Assembly: GCA_003647375.1 (NCBI GenBank)
Contig: QMMS01000174.1
Span: 1 to 9,528 of the forward strand
Source: Deltaproteobacteria bacterium
Lineage (GTDB): Bacteria > Desulfobacterota > Desulfobacteria > Desulfobacterales > B30-G6
Direction: 5' to 3'
Length of the DNA: 9,528 bases
In this document: positions 1-5,944 of the stretch, in pieces
Layout: each line of letters begins with the position of its first letter
Numbering within the stretch: position 1 is the first letter of the stretch
Notes under the pieces: model-generated
The model's database searches: none
Told to the model about the DNA's origin: nothing
The model's input: the letters and a program-made list of their open reading frames with translations, nothing else
Translations under genes and position numbers: made by a program

Positions 1-2
1 AA

Positions 3-193
3 AGGGGATTCCATATTTTTTTCAAAAGGACATATCAAACGAAGCCATATCTTGTGCCCACCGGATTGATGATGAAATACGGCCGAATGGTATTAAAATG
101 AGGCCTTGGAAACATCATCGATCCGGCAGGGCACTACGCTAGTGATGCAGATTGATCATGATATGTCCTTTTGAAAAAAATATGGAATCCCCT
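3..193. mobile_element. MITE-like element with perfect 35-bp terminal inverted repeats
   Basis: Bases 3-37 are the exact reverse complement of 159-193, 35 of 35, starting AGGGGATTCCATA. Inside, further stretches pair in the same register: 54-59 with 129-134 (GTGCCC/GGGCAC), 61-74 with 113-126 (CCGGATTGATGATG against CATCATCGATCCGG, one G-T), and 81-84 with 102-105 (GGCC). The whole 191 bp can therefore fold into one long imperfect hairpin. No open reading frame of note lies inside. Perfect arms with a looser core fit a non-autonomous transposable element or a large palindromic repeat. The left flank is only two bases of the window, so a target-site duplication cannot be tested. It could also be an assembly edge effect. 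Confidence 0.7.
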
Positions 194-213
194 GGAGCTG
201 AGGGGCTCCTAGG
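191..213. repeat. Short imperfect palindrome abutting the MITE-like element
   Basis: GGAGC at 194-198 pairs with GCTCC at 205-209, with CCT (191-193) and AGG (211-213) extending the stem around a one-base bulge. It directly follows the right arm of the 35-bp inverted repeat and may be part of the same element or its insertion site. There is no U-run after it, so it is a poor intrinsic terminator. From here to the first gene (214-310) I see nothing else recognisable. Confidence 0.35.
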
Positions 214-323
214 GAACATATTTATGACAACCCCTATAAAAAGATGAATATCGAAATACGAGTAAGAGTAAACTTCTCAAGAGTCGACATCTGCCAGATT
301 GTGCGTTACCGTCAGGAGGGCAA

Positions 324-1049
324 GTGGCTGCCGAAAACACTAAGTTAAACAAAGAGAGAAAAGATCATGCCGTGGCTTCCGTACTCAACGATGTCGGCAA
401 CACCCTTCAGTTTATGGCCGATGCCGGATGCCGGGGATTCGAATGCGATGCTTCCCATCATGATATGGTACACAACTGGGGTGACCATGGCTTGGATCGG
501 CCGGAGTCATTGAACGACATCCGGAGAGAATTGAAAGATTGCCGGCGCTGTGGGCTTTCGAGCAAACGGACACAGATTGTGTTTGGTGCCGGGTGCGAGC
601 AGGCCAGACTCGTGTTCGTGGGAGAGGGGCCCGGGTATGAAGAGGACAAACAGGGTAAACCCTTTGTAGGAGCAGCAGGCAAGCTTTTAAACCGGATTCT
701 GGAAGCGATGCATCTTTCCCGGGAAGATATTTATATCTGCAATATCGTCAAATGCCGTCCGCCTAACAATCGAAATCCCAAACCGGAAGAGATCTCGACA
801 TGTGTGCCGTTCTTAGAACGCCAAATCAGAGCCATCAAGCCTGAATTTATATGCGCCCTTGGGAAGTTTGCAGCACAGACGCTTCTTCAGGCAGAAAAAC
901 CGATTTCCAGACTCAGAGGGCAGTTTCATGAGTATCAAGGGATTCCTGTTATGCCGACCTATCATCCTGCCTATCTATTGCGGAATCCCGGAAGTAAGCG
1001 CGATGTCTGGAATGACATGCAGCAGCTCATGAAGCGCCTTGGTCTTTGA
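324..1049 (+). CDS. Family-4 uracil-DNA glycosylase, [4Fe-4S] type
   Basis: Removes uracil from DNA as the first step of base-excision repair in the cytoplasm. The 241-residue product has the family's four cluster cysteines at C73, C76, C144 and C160. Their spacing (2 between, then 67, then 15) is the spacing I recall for the Thermus enzyme. Motif A is GEGPGYEED at 100-108 and motif B is HPAYLL at 214-219; KCRPPNNRNP (143-152) surrounds the third cysteine. The start is GTG at 324, preceded by AGGAGG at 314-319. Residues 1-60 are an N-terminal extension ahead of the catalytic domain, with C36, C41, H45 and H46 but no known motif; N-terminal extensions are common in this family. It is the only gene upstream of nfeD and appears to be transcribed alone, with a 278-bp gap behind it. 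Confidence 0.93.
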   Translation: MAAENTKLNKERKDHAVASVLNDVGNTLQFMADAGCRGFECDASHHDMVHNWGDHGLDRPESLNDIRRELKDCRRCGLSSKRTQIVFGAGCEQARLVFVGEGPGYEEDKQGKPFVGAAGKLLNRILEAMHLSREDIYICNIVKCRPPNNRNPKPEEISTCVPFLERQIRAIKPEFICALGKFAAQTLLQAEKPISRLRGQFHEYQGIPVMPTYHPAYLLRNPGSKRDVWNDMQQLMKRLGL

Positions 1050-1075
1050 TGAACCGCAACTGGGATTGCCGATCT

Positions 1076-1153
1076 TACTGCATCTACGGCGTCAGATGCC
1101 ATACCGCATAGTCCACTATAGCGGGACAGCATCTTCCTTGTAGCTACAGCAAC
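1076..1153. repeat. Compound hairpin repeat downstream of the glycosylase gene
   Basis: GCATCT (1080-1085) pairs perfectly with AGATGC (1094-1099). A second hairpin is centred on TAGTCCACTA, with CCGC at 1104-1107 and GCGG at 1121-1124. A third region, 1129-1152 (starting GCATCTTCC), can alternatively pair back to 1078-1099. It begins 27 bases after the stop codon and could help end transcription, but there is no clear T-run. The layout resembles short palindromic repeats scattered in Desulfobacterota genomes, which is recollection rather than a search result. Confidence 0.45.
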
Positions 1154-1315
1154 CTCGACAATCGCTCAACTTTCAAAAAAAATGGAATTGTTACCCAAAA
1201 AAAGGGAAATGTACCGGCCGGCAGAAAATCATTATACGACCGCGAAAAACTCGTTTCTAAGAGGCCGTAATACCGAATAAAAGATCTTTTTCTTTTCCGG
1301 TTTATCCGGGTTGGG

Positions 1316-1321
1316 AAGGAG
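1316..1321 (+). promoter_or_regulatory. Ribosome binding site of nfeD
   Basis: AAGGAG lies six bases before the ATG at 1328 and fixes that start. The upstream stretch 1154-1315 is A-rich (ATGGAATTG, CCCAAAAAAAGGG, the palindrome CCGGCCGG) and probably holds the promoter, but I cannot pick a convincing -35/-10 pair. Confidence 0.6.
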
Positions 1322-1327
1322 TGCCGT

Positions 1328-2605
1328 ATGAAAATATTCCACTGTATTCGCTTTTCCTTGATGCTGGTATTGCTGTTTGCCGGCATTTCATTCGCCGACA
1401 ACGGCGAGATCATTATTATACCGGTATCCGACGCGATTGGACCCGGCATCGCTGAGTTTGTATCGAGTGGTATTACCCGCGCAGATGACCAAAACGCCGC
1501 GTGTGTGGTCATCGAACTCGACACTCCCGGAGGCCTGGCAGAGGCCATGCGTGAAATTGTCATGTCCATATATGCTGCAAAAACACCCGTTGTTGTATTT
1601 GTGTCCCCAGGCGGTGCCAGAGCGGCTTCGGCAGGCGTCATGATAACCATGGCGGCCGACATAGCGGCTATGGCACCGGGCACCAATATTGGTGCGGCAC
1701 ACCCGGTCGGAACCGGTGGCAAGGAGATCGGAGGGGTCATGTCGGAAAAAGTTACCAATGACATGGTGGCCTATGTGAAAAGCATCGCGGAAAAAAGAGG
1801 TCGAAACGCGGAATGGGCAGAGAAGGCTGTTCGCGAGAGTGTGTCGGTAACCGAAAATGAGGCCCTTGAAAAGAATATCATCGATATCGTCGCAGCAGAC
1901 ATGGACGATCTTGTTCGACAGATTGACGGATTTAGTATTGAGGGTAAGGGGGACTTGCGACTATCGGGTGCCATGAGAACCCGACTCAAAGAGAGTATTC
2001 GCACAAAAATATTAAAAACTATCAGTGATCCAAACATTGCCTATATTCTCATGATGATTGGACTGGCCGGGCTCTACTTTGAACTGTCGCATCCGGGTGC
2101 GATTTTTCCCGGCGTGGTTGGGGGCATCGCTCTCATACTGGCCTTTTTTTCCTTTCAGACACTTCCGGTGAATACCGCCGGTATCTTGTTGATTCTTCTT
2201 TCCATTATTTTCTTTATTATGGAAATAAAGGTCATCAGCTACGGGCTGTTGAGTATTGCCGGTGTGGTGTCTCTGCTTTTGGGCTCCCTCATGTTGTTTA
2301 AAGGGAATGGTCCCCAGTCACAGCTGTCATGGCATGTATTGATTCCGATCCTGCTGATCGTCTCTGCTTTCTTTGTTACGTTGGCAAGCCTGGCTTTTAA
2401 AGCCCAGATGTCGAGTCCGCGAACCGGAGGAGGCGGTTTGGTTAGGGAAACCGGCATCGTTAAAAAGCGTATTGACCCGGAGGGAAAAGTCCAGATTCAT
2501 GGGGAACTATGGTATGCACGGGCCAAAGAACCCATTGAGGAAGGTGCGCAGGTTTGCGTAGTAGCTGTTGACAACCTGGTGCTGGATGTCGAGCGTAAGA
2601 CTTAA
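1328..2605 (+). CDS. nfeD: NfeD-type membrane serine protease (ClpP-class, long form)
   Basis: A 425-residue long-form NfeD. Residues 1-23 form a signal peptide (MKIFHC... GISFA, cut before DN). Residues 25-195 are a ClpP/SppA-like protease domain: the nucleophile is S101 in GARAASAG and the general base is most likely K141 in SEKVTND, a Ser-Lys dyad with nearly the 97/138 spacing of the Pyrococcus enzyme. Residues about 227-355 contain several hydrophobic membrane segments. Residues about 371-425 form the C-terminal NfeD OB-fold domain, starting LVRETGIVKK. The family cleaves the hydrophobic C-terminus of partner stomatins and is thought to act in membrane quality control. The next gene is that partner, a slipin, though 345 bases of repeats separate them. 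Start chosen from the signal peptide and the AAGGAG at 1316. Confidence 0.93.
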   Translation: MKIFHCIRFSLMLVLLFAGISFADNGEIIIIPVSDAIGPGIAEFVSSGITRADDQNAACVVIELDTPGGLAEAMREIVMSIYAAKTPVVVFVSPGGARAASAGVMITMAADIAAMAPGTNIGAAHPVGTGGKEIGGVMSEKVTNDMVAYVKSIAEKRGRNAEWAEKAVRESVSVTENEALEKNIIDIVAADMDDLVRQIDGFSIEGKGDLRLSGAMRTRLKESIRTKILKTISDPNIAYILMMIGLAGLYFELSHPGAIFPGVVGGIALILAFFSFQTLPVNTAGILLILLSIIFFIMEIKVISYGLLSIAGVVSLLLGSLMLFKGNGPQSQLSWHVLIPILLIVSAFFVTLASLAFKAQMSSPRTGGGGLVRETGIVKKRIDPEGKVQIHGELWYARAKEPIEEGAQVCVVAVDNLVLDVERKT

Positions 2606-2625
2606 TAAAGGGTTCGAGGGGAATA

Positions 2626-2670
2626 GGGTTCATCGAGTTTGTTGCGTTTCTTGGGTTCATTGGGTTGATG
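2626..2670. repeat. Degenerate 9-bp tandem repeat, GGGTTCATT family, forward arm
   Basis: Five end-to-end 9-mers can be read: GGGTTCATC, GAGTTTGTT, GCGTTTCTT, GGGTTCATT and GGGTTGATG. The array starts 20 bases after the nfeD stop codon. Together with the opposite-strand array at 2713-2748 it forms an imperfect inverted repeat: 2637-2667 against 2712-2742, 24 of 31 positions complementary. Its units are too short and too different for a CRISPR. It may act as a structured 3' end for the nfeD message. Confidence 0.6.
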
Positions 2671-2712
2671 AAACGGAAACGAGTTGAAGGCTTTATGTCG
2701 ACGACCTTAAAC

Positions 2713-2748
2713 AACACAATAAACCCAAAGAACACAATGAACAAAGCA
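2713..2748. repeat. Degenerate 9-bp tandem repeat, reverse-oriented arm
   Basis: Four 9-mers, AACACAATA, AACCCAAAG, AACACAATG and AACAAAGCA, are the reverse-complement family of the units at 2626-2670. The two arrays face each other across a 42-base centre (2671-2712) and can fold into a stem-loop. Confidence 0.55.
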
Positions 2749-2780
2749 ACTAAGTTTGTAGGGTCCGAGGGTAGCAGATG

Positions 2781-2873
2781 GCTTATAGCCGATAGCAGCA
2801 TCCCAGCCTCCAAGCATCATAGCTTCCCAGCATACAAGGGTTCAAGGATGGCTGAAAGCTATCAGCAATAAGC
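2781..2873. repeat. Inverted repeat enclosing an 8-bp tandem array
   Basis: GCTTATAGCCGATAGC at 2781-2796 is complementary, with a few mismatches, to GCTATCAGCAATAAGC at 2858-2873. Between them 2796-2835 reads as five 8-bp units: CAGCATCC, CAGCCTCC, AAGCATCA, TAGCTTCC, CAGCATAC. The array continues into an irregular 7- to 9-bp GCTAAAA-like run (2851-2912). No coding capacity is convincing in any of these. Confidence 0.55.
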
Positions 2874-2912
2874 ACCTAACAGCCTACAGTCTAAACAGCT
2901 AAAAGGCTAAAA
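2851..2912. repeat. Irregular GCTAAAA-like short repeats upstream of the slipin gene
   Basis: Successive units GCTGAAA, GCTATCA, GCAATAA, GCACCTAACA, GCCTACA, GTCTAAACA, GCTAAAAG and GCTAAAAA share a GCT(A)AAA core with a period of 7 to 10 bases. The run stops about 40 bases before the slipin ATG. Lengths vary, so this is probably slippage-born low-complexity DNA rather than a protein-binding array. Confidence 0.45.
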
Positions 2913-2937
2913 AGAGTCTTTATCTATCTTATTCGCA

Positions 2938-2943
2938 AAGGAG
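2938..2943 (+). promoter_or_regulatory. Ribosome binding site of the slipin gene
   Basis: AAGGAG ends seven bases before the ATG at 2951. This strong site separates the slipin start from nfeD, so translation is independent even if the two genes are cotranscribed. Confidence 0.6.
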
Positions 2944-2950
2944 AATTATC

Positions 2951-3703
2951 ATGTTTTCGATAACAACCATCGCAATCATCATACTGGTTATATTTTTTCT
3001 ATCGGCCGCCTTAAAGATTCTGAATGAATATGAACGGGGGGTAATTTTCAGATTGGGTCGTGTCATCGAGACCAAGGGCCCGGGCTTGATAATTCTGATT
3101 CCGATAATCGATAAAATGGTGAGGGTTAGCTTGAGGCTCATAGTTATGGATGTCGACCCCCAGGACGTCATCACGAGAGATAATGTTTCCGTCAAAGTGA
3201 ATGCCGTTATTTATTTTCGGGTTATCGAATCCACCAAGGCCATCATCGAAGTAGAAGATTTCAACTATGCCATGTCCCAGCTTGCACAAACCACCATTCG
3301 AAGTGTTTGCGGGCAGGCGGAACTGGACGAGCTGTTGGCGGATAGGGACAAAATCAATTCAGAACTTCAGGAAATTCTGGACACCCACACGGATCCCTGG
3401 GGGATCAAGGTGGCAACGGTTGAGCTGAAGCACATTGATCTGCCCCAGGAGATGCAGCGCGCCATGGCACGCCAAGCAGAGGCCGAGAGGGACCGACGGG
3501 CCAAGGTCATCAATGCCGAGGGTGAATTCCAGGCGGCAGCAAAACTCGCTGAAGCAAGTGAAATCATGGGTAAAAATCCAATCGCGATCCAACTTCGATA
3601 CCTTCAGACCGTGAATGAGATGTCAACGGAGAGTAATACCACCACTATTTTCCCCATTCCCATTGATTTGTTTCGGCCATTTCTCAAGTTGTTGGACAAA
3701 TAA
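2951..3703 (+). CDS. Slipin (stomatin-like SPFH/band 7 membrane protein)
   Basis: A 250-residue stomatin-family scaffold. Residues 3-22 are a single N-terminal membrane segment. [12 protein letters not shown] (26-37) opens the SPFH/band 7 domain, which runs to about residue 180. The alpha-helical part from about 165 carries [10 protein letters not shown] (183-192), typical of slipins that build ring-shaped oligomers on the membrane. The C-terminus ([15 protein letters not shown] region, about 230-245) is hydrophobic and corresponds to the part cleaved by NfeD in the archaeal pair. The nfeD gene just upstream supports that partnership; the cleavage here is inference. Length and motifs are normal and the protein looks intact. 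An inverted-repeat element follows 39 bases after the stop codon. Confidence 0.93.
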   Translation: MFSITTIAIIILVIFFLSAALKILNEYERGVIFRLGRVIETKGPGLIILIPIIDKMVRVSLRLIVMDVDPQDVITRDNVSVKVNAVIYFRVIESTKAIIEVEDFNYAMSQLAQTTIRSVCGQAELDELLADRDKINSELQEILDTHTDPWGIKVATVELKHIDLPQEMQRAMARQAEAERDRRAKVINAEGEFQAAAKLAEASEIMGKNPIAIQLRYLQTVNEMSTESNTTTIFPIPIDLFRPFLKLLDK

Positions 3704-3713
3704 ATTCGGTTAT

Positions 3714-3751
3714 CCGCAAACCTCAAGCTGGGTTGTCTTGGCGGTCTGCGG
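3714..3751 (+). other. Hairpin downstream of the slipin gene, competing with the next element
   Basis: CCGCAAACC (3714-3722) pairs with GGTCTGCGG (3743-3751), eight of nine, over a 20-base loop. The right arm is also the outer arm of the 3743-3929 inverted repeat, so the two folds exclude each other. No T-run follows; as a terminator it would be weak. Confidence 0.35.
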
Positions 3752-3929
3752 AAATTCGTTTTAAAGCCGGCCAAAACTCGTTCATAAGGCCCGCCGCTGT
3801 CAGTCGTATGTAAATATGTTTTTGCTAAAGACTGGTTTATCTTTGTAACTATCTATTTTATGCTGCGGACCTAACGGCGCCTAACGATCTCAGACAGTTG
3901 CCCGGCTTTAAAACGAACCCCCGCAGACC
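3743..3929. repeat. 187-bp element with 32-bp imperfect terminal inverted repeats
   Basis: 3743-3774 (starting GGTCTGCGG) and 3898-3929 (ending CCGCAGACC) are complementary at 28 of 32 positions, sharing an uninterrupted core around TTCGTTTTAAAGCCGG. Partial pairing continues inward (ACTCGTTCATAAGGC against GCGCCTAACGAT). The middle, 3790-3880, is AT-rich with no reading frame. Size and shape fit a MITE or a dispersed palindromic repeat. I see no short direct duplication flanking it. Confidence 0.55.
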
Positions 3930-3995
3930 TCTGTACGTGGTATCACATGAGTTTTATGGATAACCGCACACAAAATACAAAACACAAAAAACTTG

Positions 3996-4021
3996 ATGAT
4001 TTCGAGTTCTTGCGAAATCAT
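3996..4021. promoter_or_regulatory. Perfect 9-bp stem hairpin just upstream of a candidate -35
   Basis: ATGATTTCG (3996-4004) and CGAAATCAT (4013-4021) form a perfect stem with an 8-base loop. It ends five bases before TTGACA (4027-4032). As DNA it could be an operator. Read on the minus strand it would be followed by a T/G-rich tract, so it could also be a weak terminator. Confidence 0.35.
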
Positions 4022-4026
4022 AAATA

Positions 4027-4056
4027 TTGACATCGTTAAAAAAAAAAGATTAATTT
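4027..4056 (+). promoter_or_regulatory. Candidate promoter for the Rho-N-like gene and xerC
   Basis: A consensus -35 TTGACA (4027-4032) is followed, after an A-tract, by TTAATT (4050-4055, spacing 17) or TAATTT (4051-4056, spacing 18). The -10 is a poor match. If used, the transcript would run through the repeat at 4077-4207 before reaching the gene at 4247. Confidence 0.35.
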
Positions 4057-4076
4057 GATGAACTCGTAAGTCCGAA

Positions 4077-4207
4077 TTAGACGGTTTCGTAAAAGGTTCA
4101 AATTCAAGGCGTGCAAATTTTGTAATCATGAGACGTACTTACCGTACGTTGAATGATTACGAAATGCAGCACAACGCAGACGTTGGGCTTTTTACGAGAC
4201 CGTCAAA
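4077..4207. repeat. 131-bp palindromic element with GACGGTTTCGTAAAA ends
   Basis: 4077-4101 and 4183-4207 are complementary at 20 of 25 positions (GACGGTTTCGTAAAA at one end, TTTTTACGAGACCGTC at the other). The centre folds too: GTAATCAT with ATGATTAC and ACGTAC with GTACGT around a TTACC loop near 4139, so the whole unit is one long hairpin. I recall repeats with this GACGGTTTCGTAAAA end as common between genes in Desulfobacteraceae. It lies between the candidate promoter and the Rho-N-like gene and would form the 5' leader of that message. Confidence 0.6.
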
Positions 4208-4246
4208 TTTTATGTAAGCAACAGCTCAGAAAGGAGTAAAAAGAGA

Positions 4247-4573
4247 ATGGCTGAAGAAACAATGGAAAACTTGAAGAAACCCCTGGATAAAATGACCGTA
4301 AAGGAACTTCGGGAAGTTGCCCTGGAATTGCCGGAGATAACCGGTGTTCATGGCATGAACAAGCCAGAGTTGCTGGCGGCTGTCAAGGAAGCCAAAGGAA
4401 TCGAGGATGCACCTGTTAAGAAGATCTCTGCAGCCGTAGGGAGTGTTAAGAGCCGGATAAAAAACTTCAAAAAAATGCGTGAAGCAGCTTTGAAAGAAAA
4501 AAATGCAAAACTGGCAACCATTTACCGCCGCCGCATCTCACGGCTGAAAAAGAAATCGCGTCGGGTGGCCTAA
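4247..4573 (+). CDS. Small basic protein with a Rho N-terminal-like domain
   Basis: A 108-residue protein. Residues about 13-50 (KPLDKMTVKELREVALELPE and on to ELLAAVKEAKGI) resemble the helix-extended-loop-helix fold at the N-terminus of transcription terminator Rho, related to SAP domains and often nucleic-acid binding. Residues 51-108 are strongly basic and helical, ending KKKSRRVA, with clusters of K and R suited to contact DNA or RNA. There is no ATPase domain, so it is not Rho itself. The start is supported by AAGGAG at 4231-4236, ten bases upstream. Only 16 bases separate it from xerC, so the two are probably cotranscribed. Its function is unknown; a role in nucleoid or RNA binding is inference. 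Confidence 0.8.
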   Translation: MAEETMENLKKPLDKMTVKELREVALELPEITGVHGMNKPELLAAVKEAKGIEDAPVKKISAAVGSVKSRIKNFKKMREAALKEKNAKLATIYRRRISRLKKKSRRVA

Positions 4574-4589
4574 AAGGTCGAATCAATCA

Positions 4590-5531
4590 ATGAAAGAGCT
4601 GATTCAATCGTTTATTGCGGTACTTTCTACGGCTAAAGGATATTCCGAGAACACCTGCCGTTCTTACCGGAGCGATCTGCTCGAATTTGCGGACATTATT
4701 AAACGTGTCGGGCTTTCTGATAAGGCATTGCAAAGCATGTCCCAATCAGACACCCTGACCCCCGATGCTGTTACGGGAATTGCCATCAGGGGATATCTCG
4801 GGCATTTGCATCAACACTGCAAAAAATCGACAATTGCCCGAAAATTATCCGCTGTCAGGTCGTTTTACCGTTACCTGGTCCATCACGGGTATATTGATGT
4901 CAACCCTTCGGATGCGGTTCAGACACCGAAGCAGGATCAACCCATTCCTACGTATCTGCCTATTGATGATATGTTCAGGCTCCTGGCTTCGGTGAAGACG
5001 GATACACTGCTGGGTCTGCGTAATCGCGCCATGTTTGAAACACTCTACTCAACCGGTATCCGGGTGTCGGAATTGGCTGGACTGGATGTTCAGGATATCG
5101 ATTTTCATGAACATGTAATCCGTGTAAAGGGCAAAGGCGGGCACGAACGAATGGTCCCCATCGGTAAAACAGCGCTTTCTTCCATCGAGGCCTACCGAAA
5201 GCAGATTGAAAGTAAAGACCGGGGTATACAATCTCAGGCAGAAGCGGTGTCGGGTGACCCGCTTTTTTTGAACAAATTCAACACCCGTCTTTCGGTTCGA
5301 TCGATTGCCCGCATACTTGAAAAGACCACCCGGGAGTGCGGGATAGCCATCCCGGTATCACCGCATGCATTTCGCCACACATTTGCCACGCATATGTTAG
5401 ATGCCGGTGCTGATCTGAGGGTCGTACAGGAGTTGTTGGGTCACAAGAGTCTGTCCACGACACAGAAGTATACCCATGTCAGCATCGACAGGTTGATGGA
5501 AGTCTATGATAAAGCACACCCCAGAAAATAG
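4590..5531 (+). CDS. xerC: Tyrosine recombinase, XerC type
   Basis: A 313-residue site-specific recombinase. Residues 1-110 are the SAM-like core-binding domain (starts MKELIQSFIA, with SAVRSFYRYL at 87-96). The catalytic domain carries the full set of active residues: R158 in STGIRVSEL, K182 in VKGKGG, H259 and R262 in HAFRHTFATH, H285 in LLGHKS, and the nucleophile Y294 in TQKYTHVS. Length and architecture match XerC, which with XerD resolves chromosome dimers at dif. An integrase of a mobile element is possible but less likely, because no other mobile-element gene is nearby. It follows the Rho-N-like gene by 16 bases. The Shine-Dalgarno is weak (AAAGG at 4573-4577), so coupling to the upstream gene is plausible. 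No dif-like site was recognised in the window. Confidence 0.9.
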   Translation: MKELIQSFIAVLSTAKGYSENTCRSYRSDLLEFADIIKRVGLSDKALQSMSQSDTLTPDAVTGIAIRGYLGHLHQHCKKSTIARKLSAVRSFYRYLVHHGYIDVNPSDAVQTPKQDQPIPTYLPIDDMFRLLASVKTDTLLGLRNRAMFETLYSTGIRVSELAGLDVQDIDFHEHVIRVKGKGGHERMVPIGKTALSSIEAYRKQIESKDRGIQSQAEAVSGDPLFLNKFNTRLSVRSIARILEKTTRECGIAIPVSPHAFRHTFATHMLDAGADLRVVQELLGHKSLSTTQKYTHVSIDRLMEVYDKAHPRK

Positions 5532-5666
5532 CTTGCACGAGCTGGAGGCTTTCATATGCTGCGTTACTAAGGGTTCGGAGTAAAGGACTACGCCTTGACT
5601 TCGGCTGAGCTCAGTCGATGCCCACCCTTAGATGCCTTGCCTATGTAAGCCTCCGACCCGTGCAAG
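5532..5666. repeat. 135-bp palindromic element directly after the xerC stop codon
   Basis: 5532-5573 and 5625-5666 are complementary at 31 of 42 positions: the outer CTTGCACG and GGAGGCTT blocks and the inner CTAAGGG are intact. The middle contains the palindrome CTGAGCTCAG inside TTCGGCTGAGCTCAGTCG. The first base of the left arm immediately follows the TAG of xerC, so the element probably also ends or stabilises the xerC transcript. It looks like a dispersed intergenic repeat of the genome. Confidence 0.55.
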
Positions 5667-5668
5667 AC

Positions 5669-5698
5669 TATGTCTCTTAACTGTAAAATATGTCTCTT
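5669..5698. repeat. Two direct copies of TATGTCTCTT, 20 bases apart
   Basis: TATGTCTCTT occurs at 5669-5678 and again at 5689-5698. The first begins two bases after the palindromic element ends. The pair could be chance or a trace of an insertion event. The following stretch, 5699-5780, is AT-rich with a doubled TTTTCGTG and no gene. Confidence 0.4.
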
Positions 5699-5780
5699 TT
5701 GGATTTGCGGCTCATGGTCTTTTTCGTGTTTTCGTGATAAAAAATCTTATTTATTAACTCGGCGACTAAATAACTGAGCT

Positions 5781-5846
5781 TTGTCATGCCGGACTTGATC
5801 CGGCATCCAGTGTCTTTCTGGATTCCCGCCTTCGCGAGAATGACAA
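5781..5846. repeat. Extragenic palindrome, TTGTCAT...ATGACAA type, two hairpins
   Basis: The unit is bounded by TTGTCAT (5781-5787) and ATGACAA (5840-5846). Inside are ATGCCGGA/TCCGGCAT (5786-5806), a CCAG/CTGG stem, and ATTCCCGC/GCGAGAAT around a CTTC loop with one mismatch. This arrangement, with a CGGGAAT half and a TGCCGGAT half, is a widespread proteobacterial intergenic repeat, here as a single copy. Confidence 0.7.
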
Positions 5847-5849
5847 CCG

Positions 5850-5891
5850 TAGAGTATTTAACCACCGGGTTAATATGCGGTTATCTATATT
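5850..5891 (+). promoter_or_regulatory. argD upstream blocks shared with argH
   Basis: In order: TAGAG (5850-5854), TTAACC (5858-5863), six bases, TTAATAT (5870-5876), eight bases, CTATATT (5885-5891). The same blocks in the same order occur upstream of argH at 7391-7431. In the argD copy TTAACC also begins a perfect dyad, TTAACCACCGGGTTAA (5858-5873). These are candidates for promoter or operator sequences; the gaps between TTAACC and TATATT differ (22 here, 19 at argH), so they are not an obvious -35/-10 pair. Confidence 0.5.
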
Positions 5892-5921
5892 AGAATTTAG
5901 AATTTGTTACGACCGAATATG

Positions 5922-5944
5922 CCCCAAAGGTCACCCTTTTGGGG
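5922..5944 (+). terminator. Hairpin in the argD leader, terminator-like
   Basis: CCCCAAAGG (5922-5930) pairs with CCTTTTGGGG (5935-5944) with one bulged base and a four-base loop, and is followed by TTTAAT. This segment belongs to the extra 52 bases that the argD leader has and the argH leader lacks. It could be a weak intrinsic terminator or attenuator, or a simple spacer. No leader peptide rich in arginine codons is visible. Confidence 0.35.

Noticed and set aside
600..640. GGGCCCGGGTAT in the glycosylase gene as another copy of the arginine leader motif
   Set aside because: It only encodes the GPGY of motif A; the GTTTAATC and ACCGGGT parts are absent, so the match is chance.
1144..1764. 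206-codon open frame on the minus strand across the start of nfeD
   Set aside because: It lies opposite the well-supported signal peptide and protease domain of nfeD, and its product is low-complexity with no recognisable domain.
2460..2813. 117-codon minus-strand frame over the end of nfeD and the repeats
   Set aside because: Half is antisense to the NfeD C-terminal domain and half is translated 9-bp repeat; nothing supports expression.
2665..2871. 68-codon plus-strand frame in the nfeD-slipin gap
   Set aside because: It is made of tandem repeat sequence, has no Shine-Dalgarno and no plausible protein character.
2626..2912. CRISPR array
   Set aside because: Units are 7 to 10 bases, contiguous and degenerate, with no 25-40 base repeats or unique spacers.
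5532..5666. dif or attachment site for the adjacent XerC
   Set aside because: The palindrome is far longer than the 28-bp dif layout and lacks recognisable XerC/XerD half-sites.
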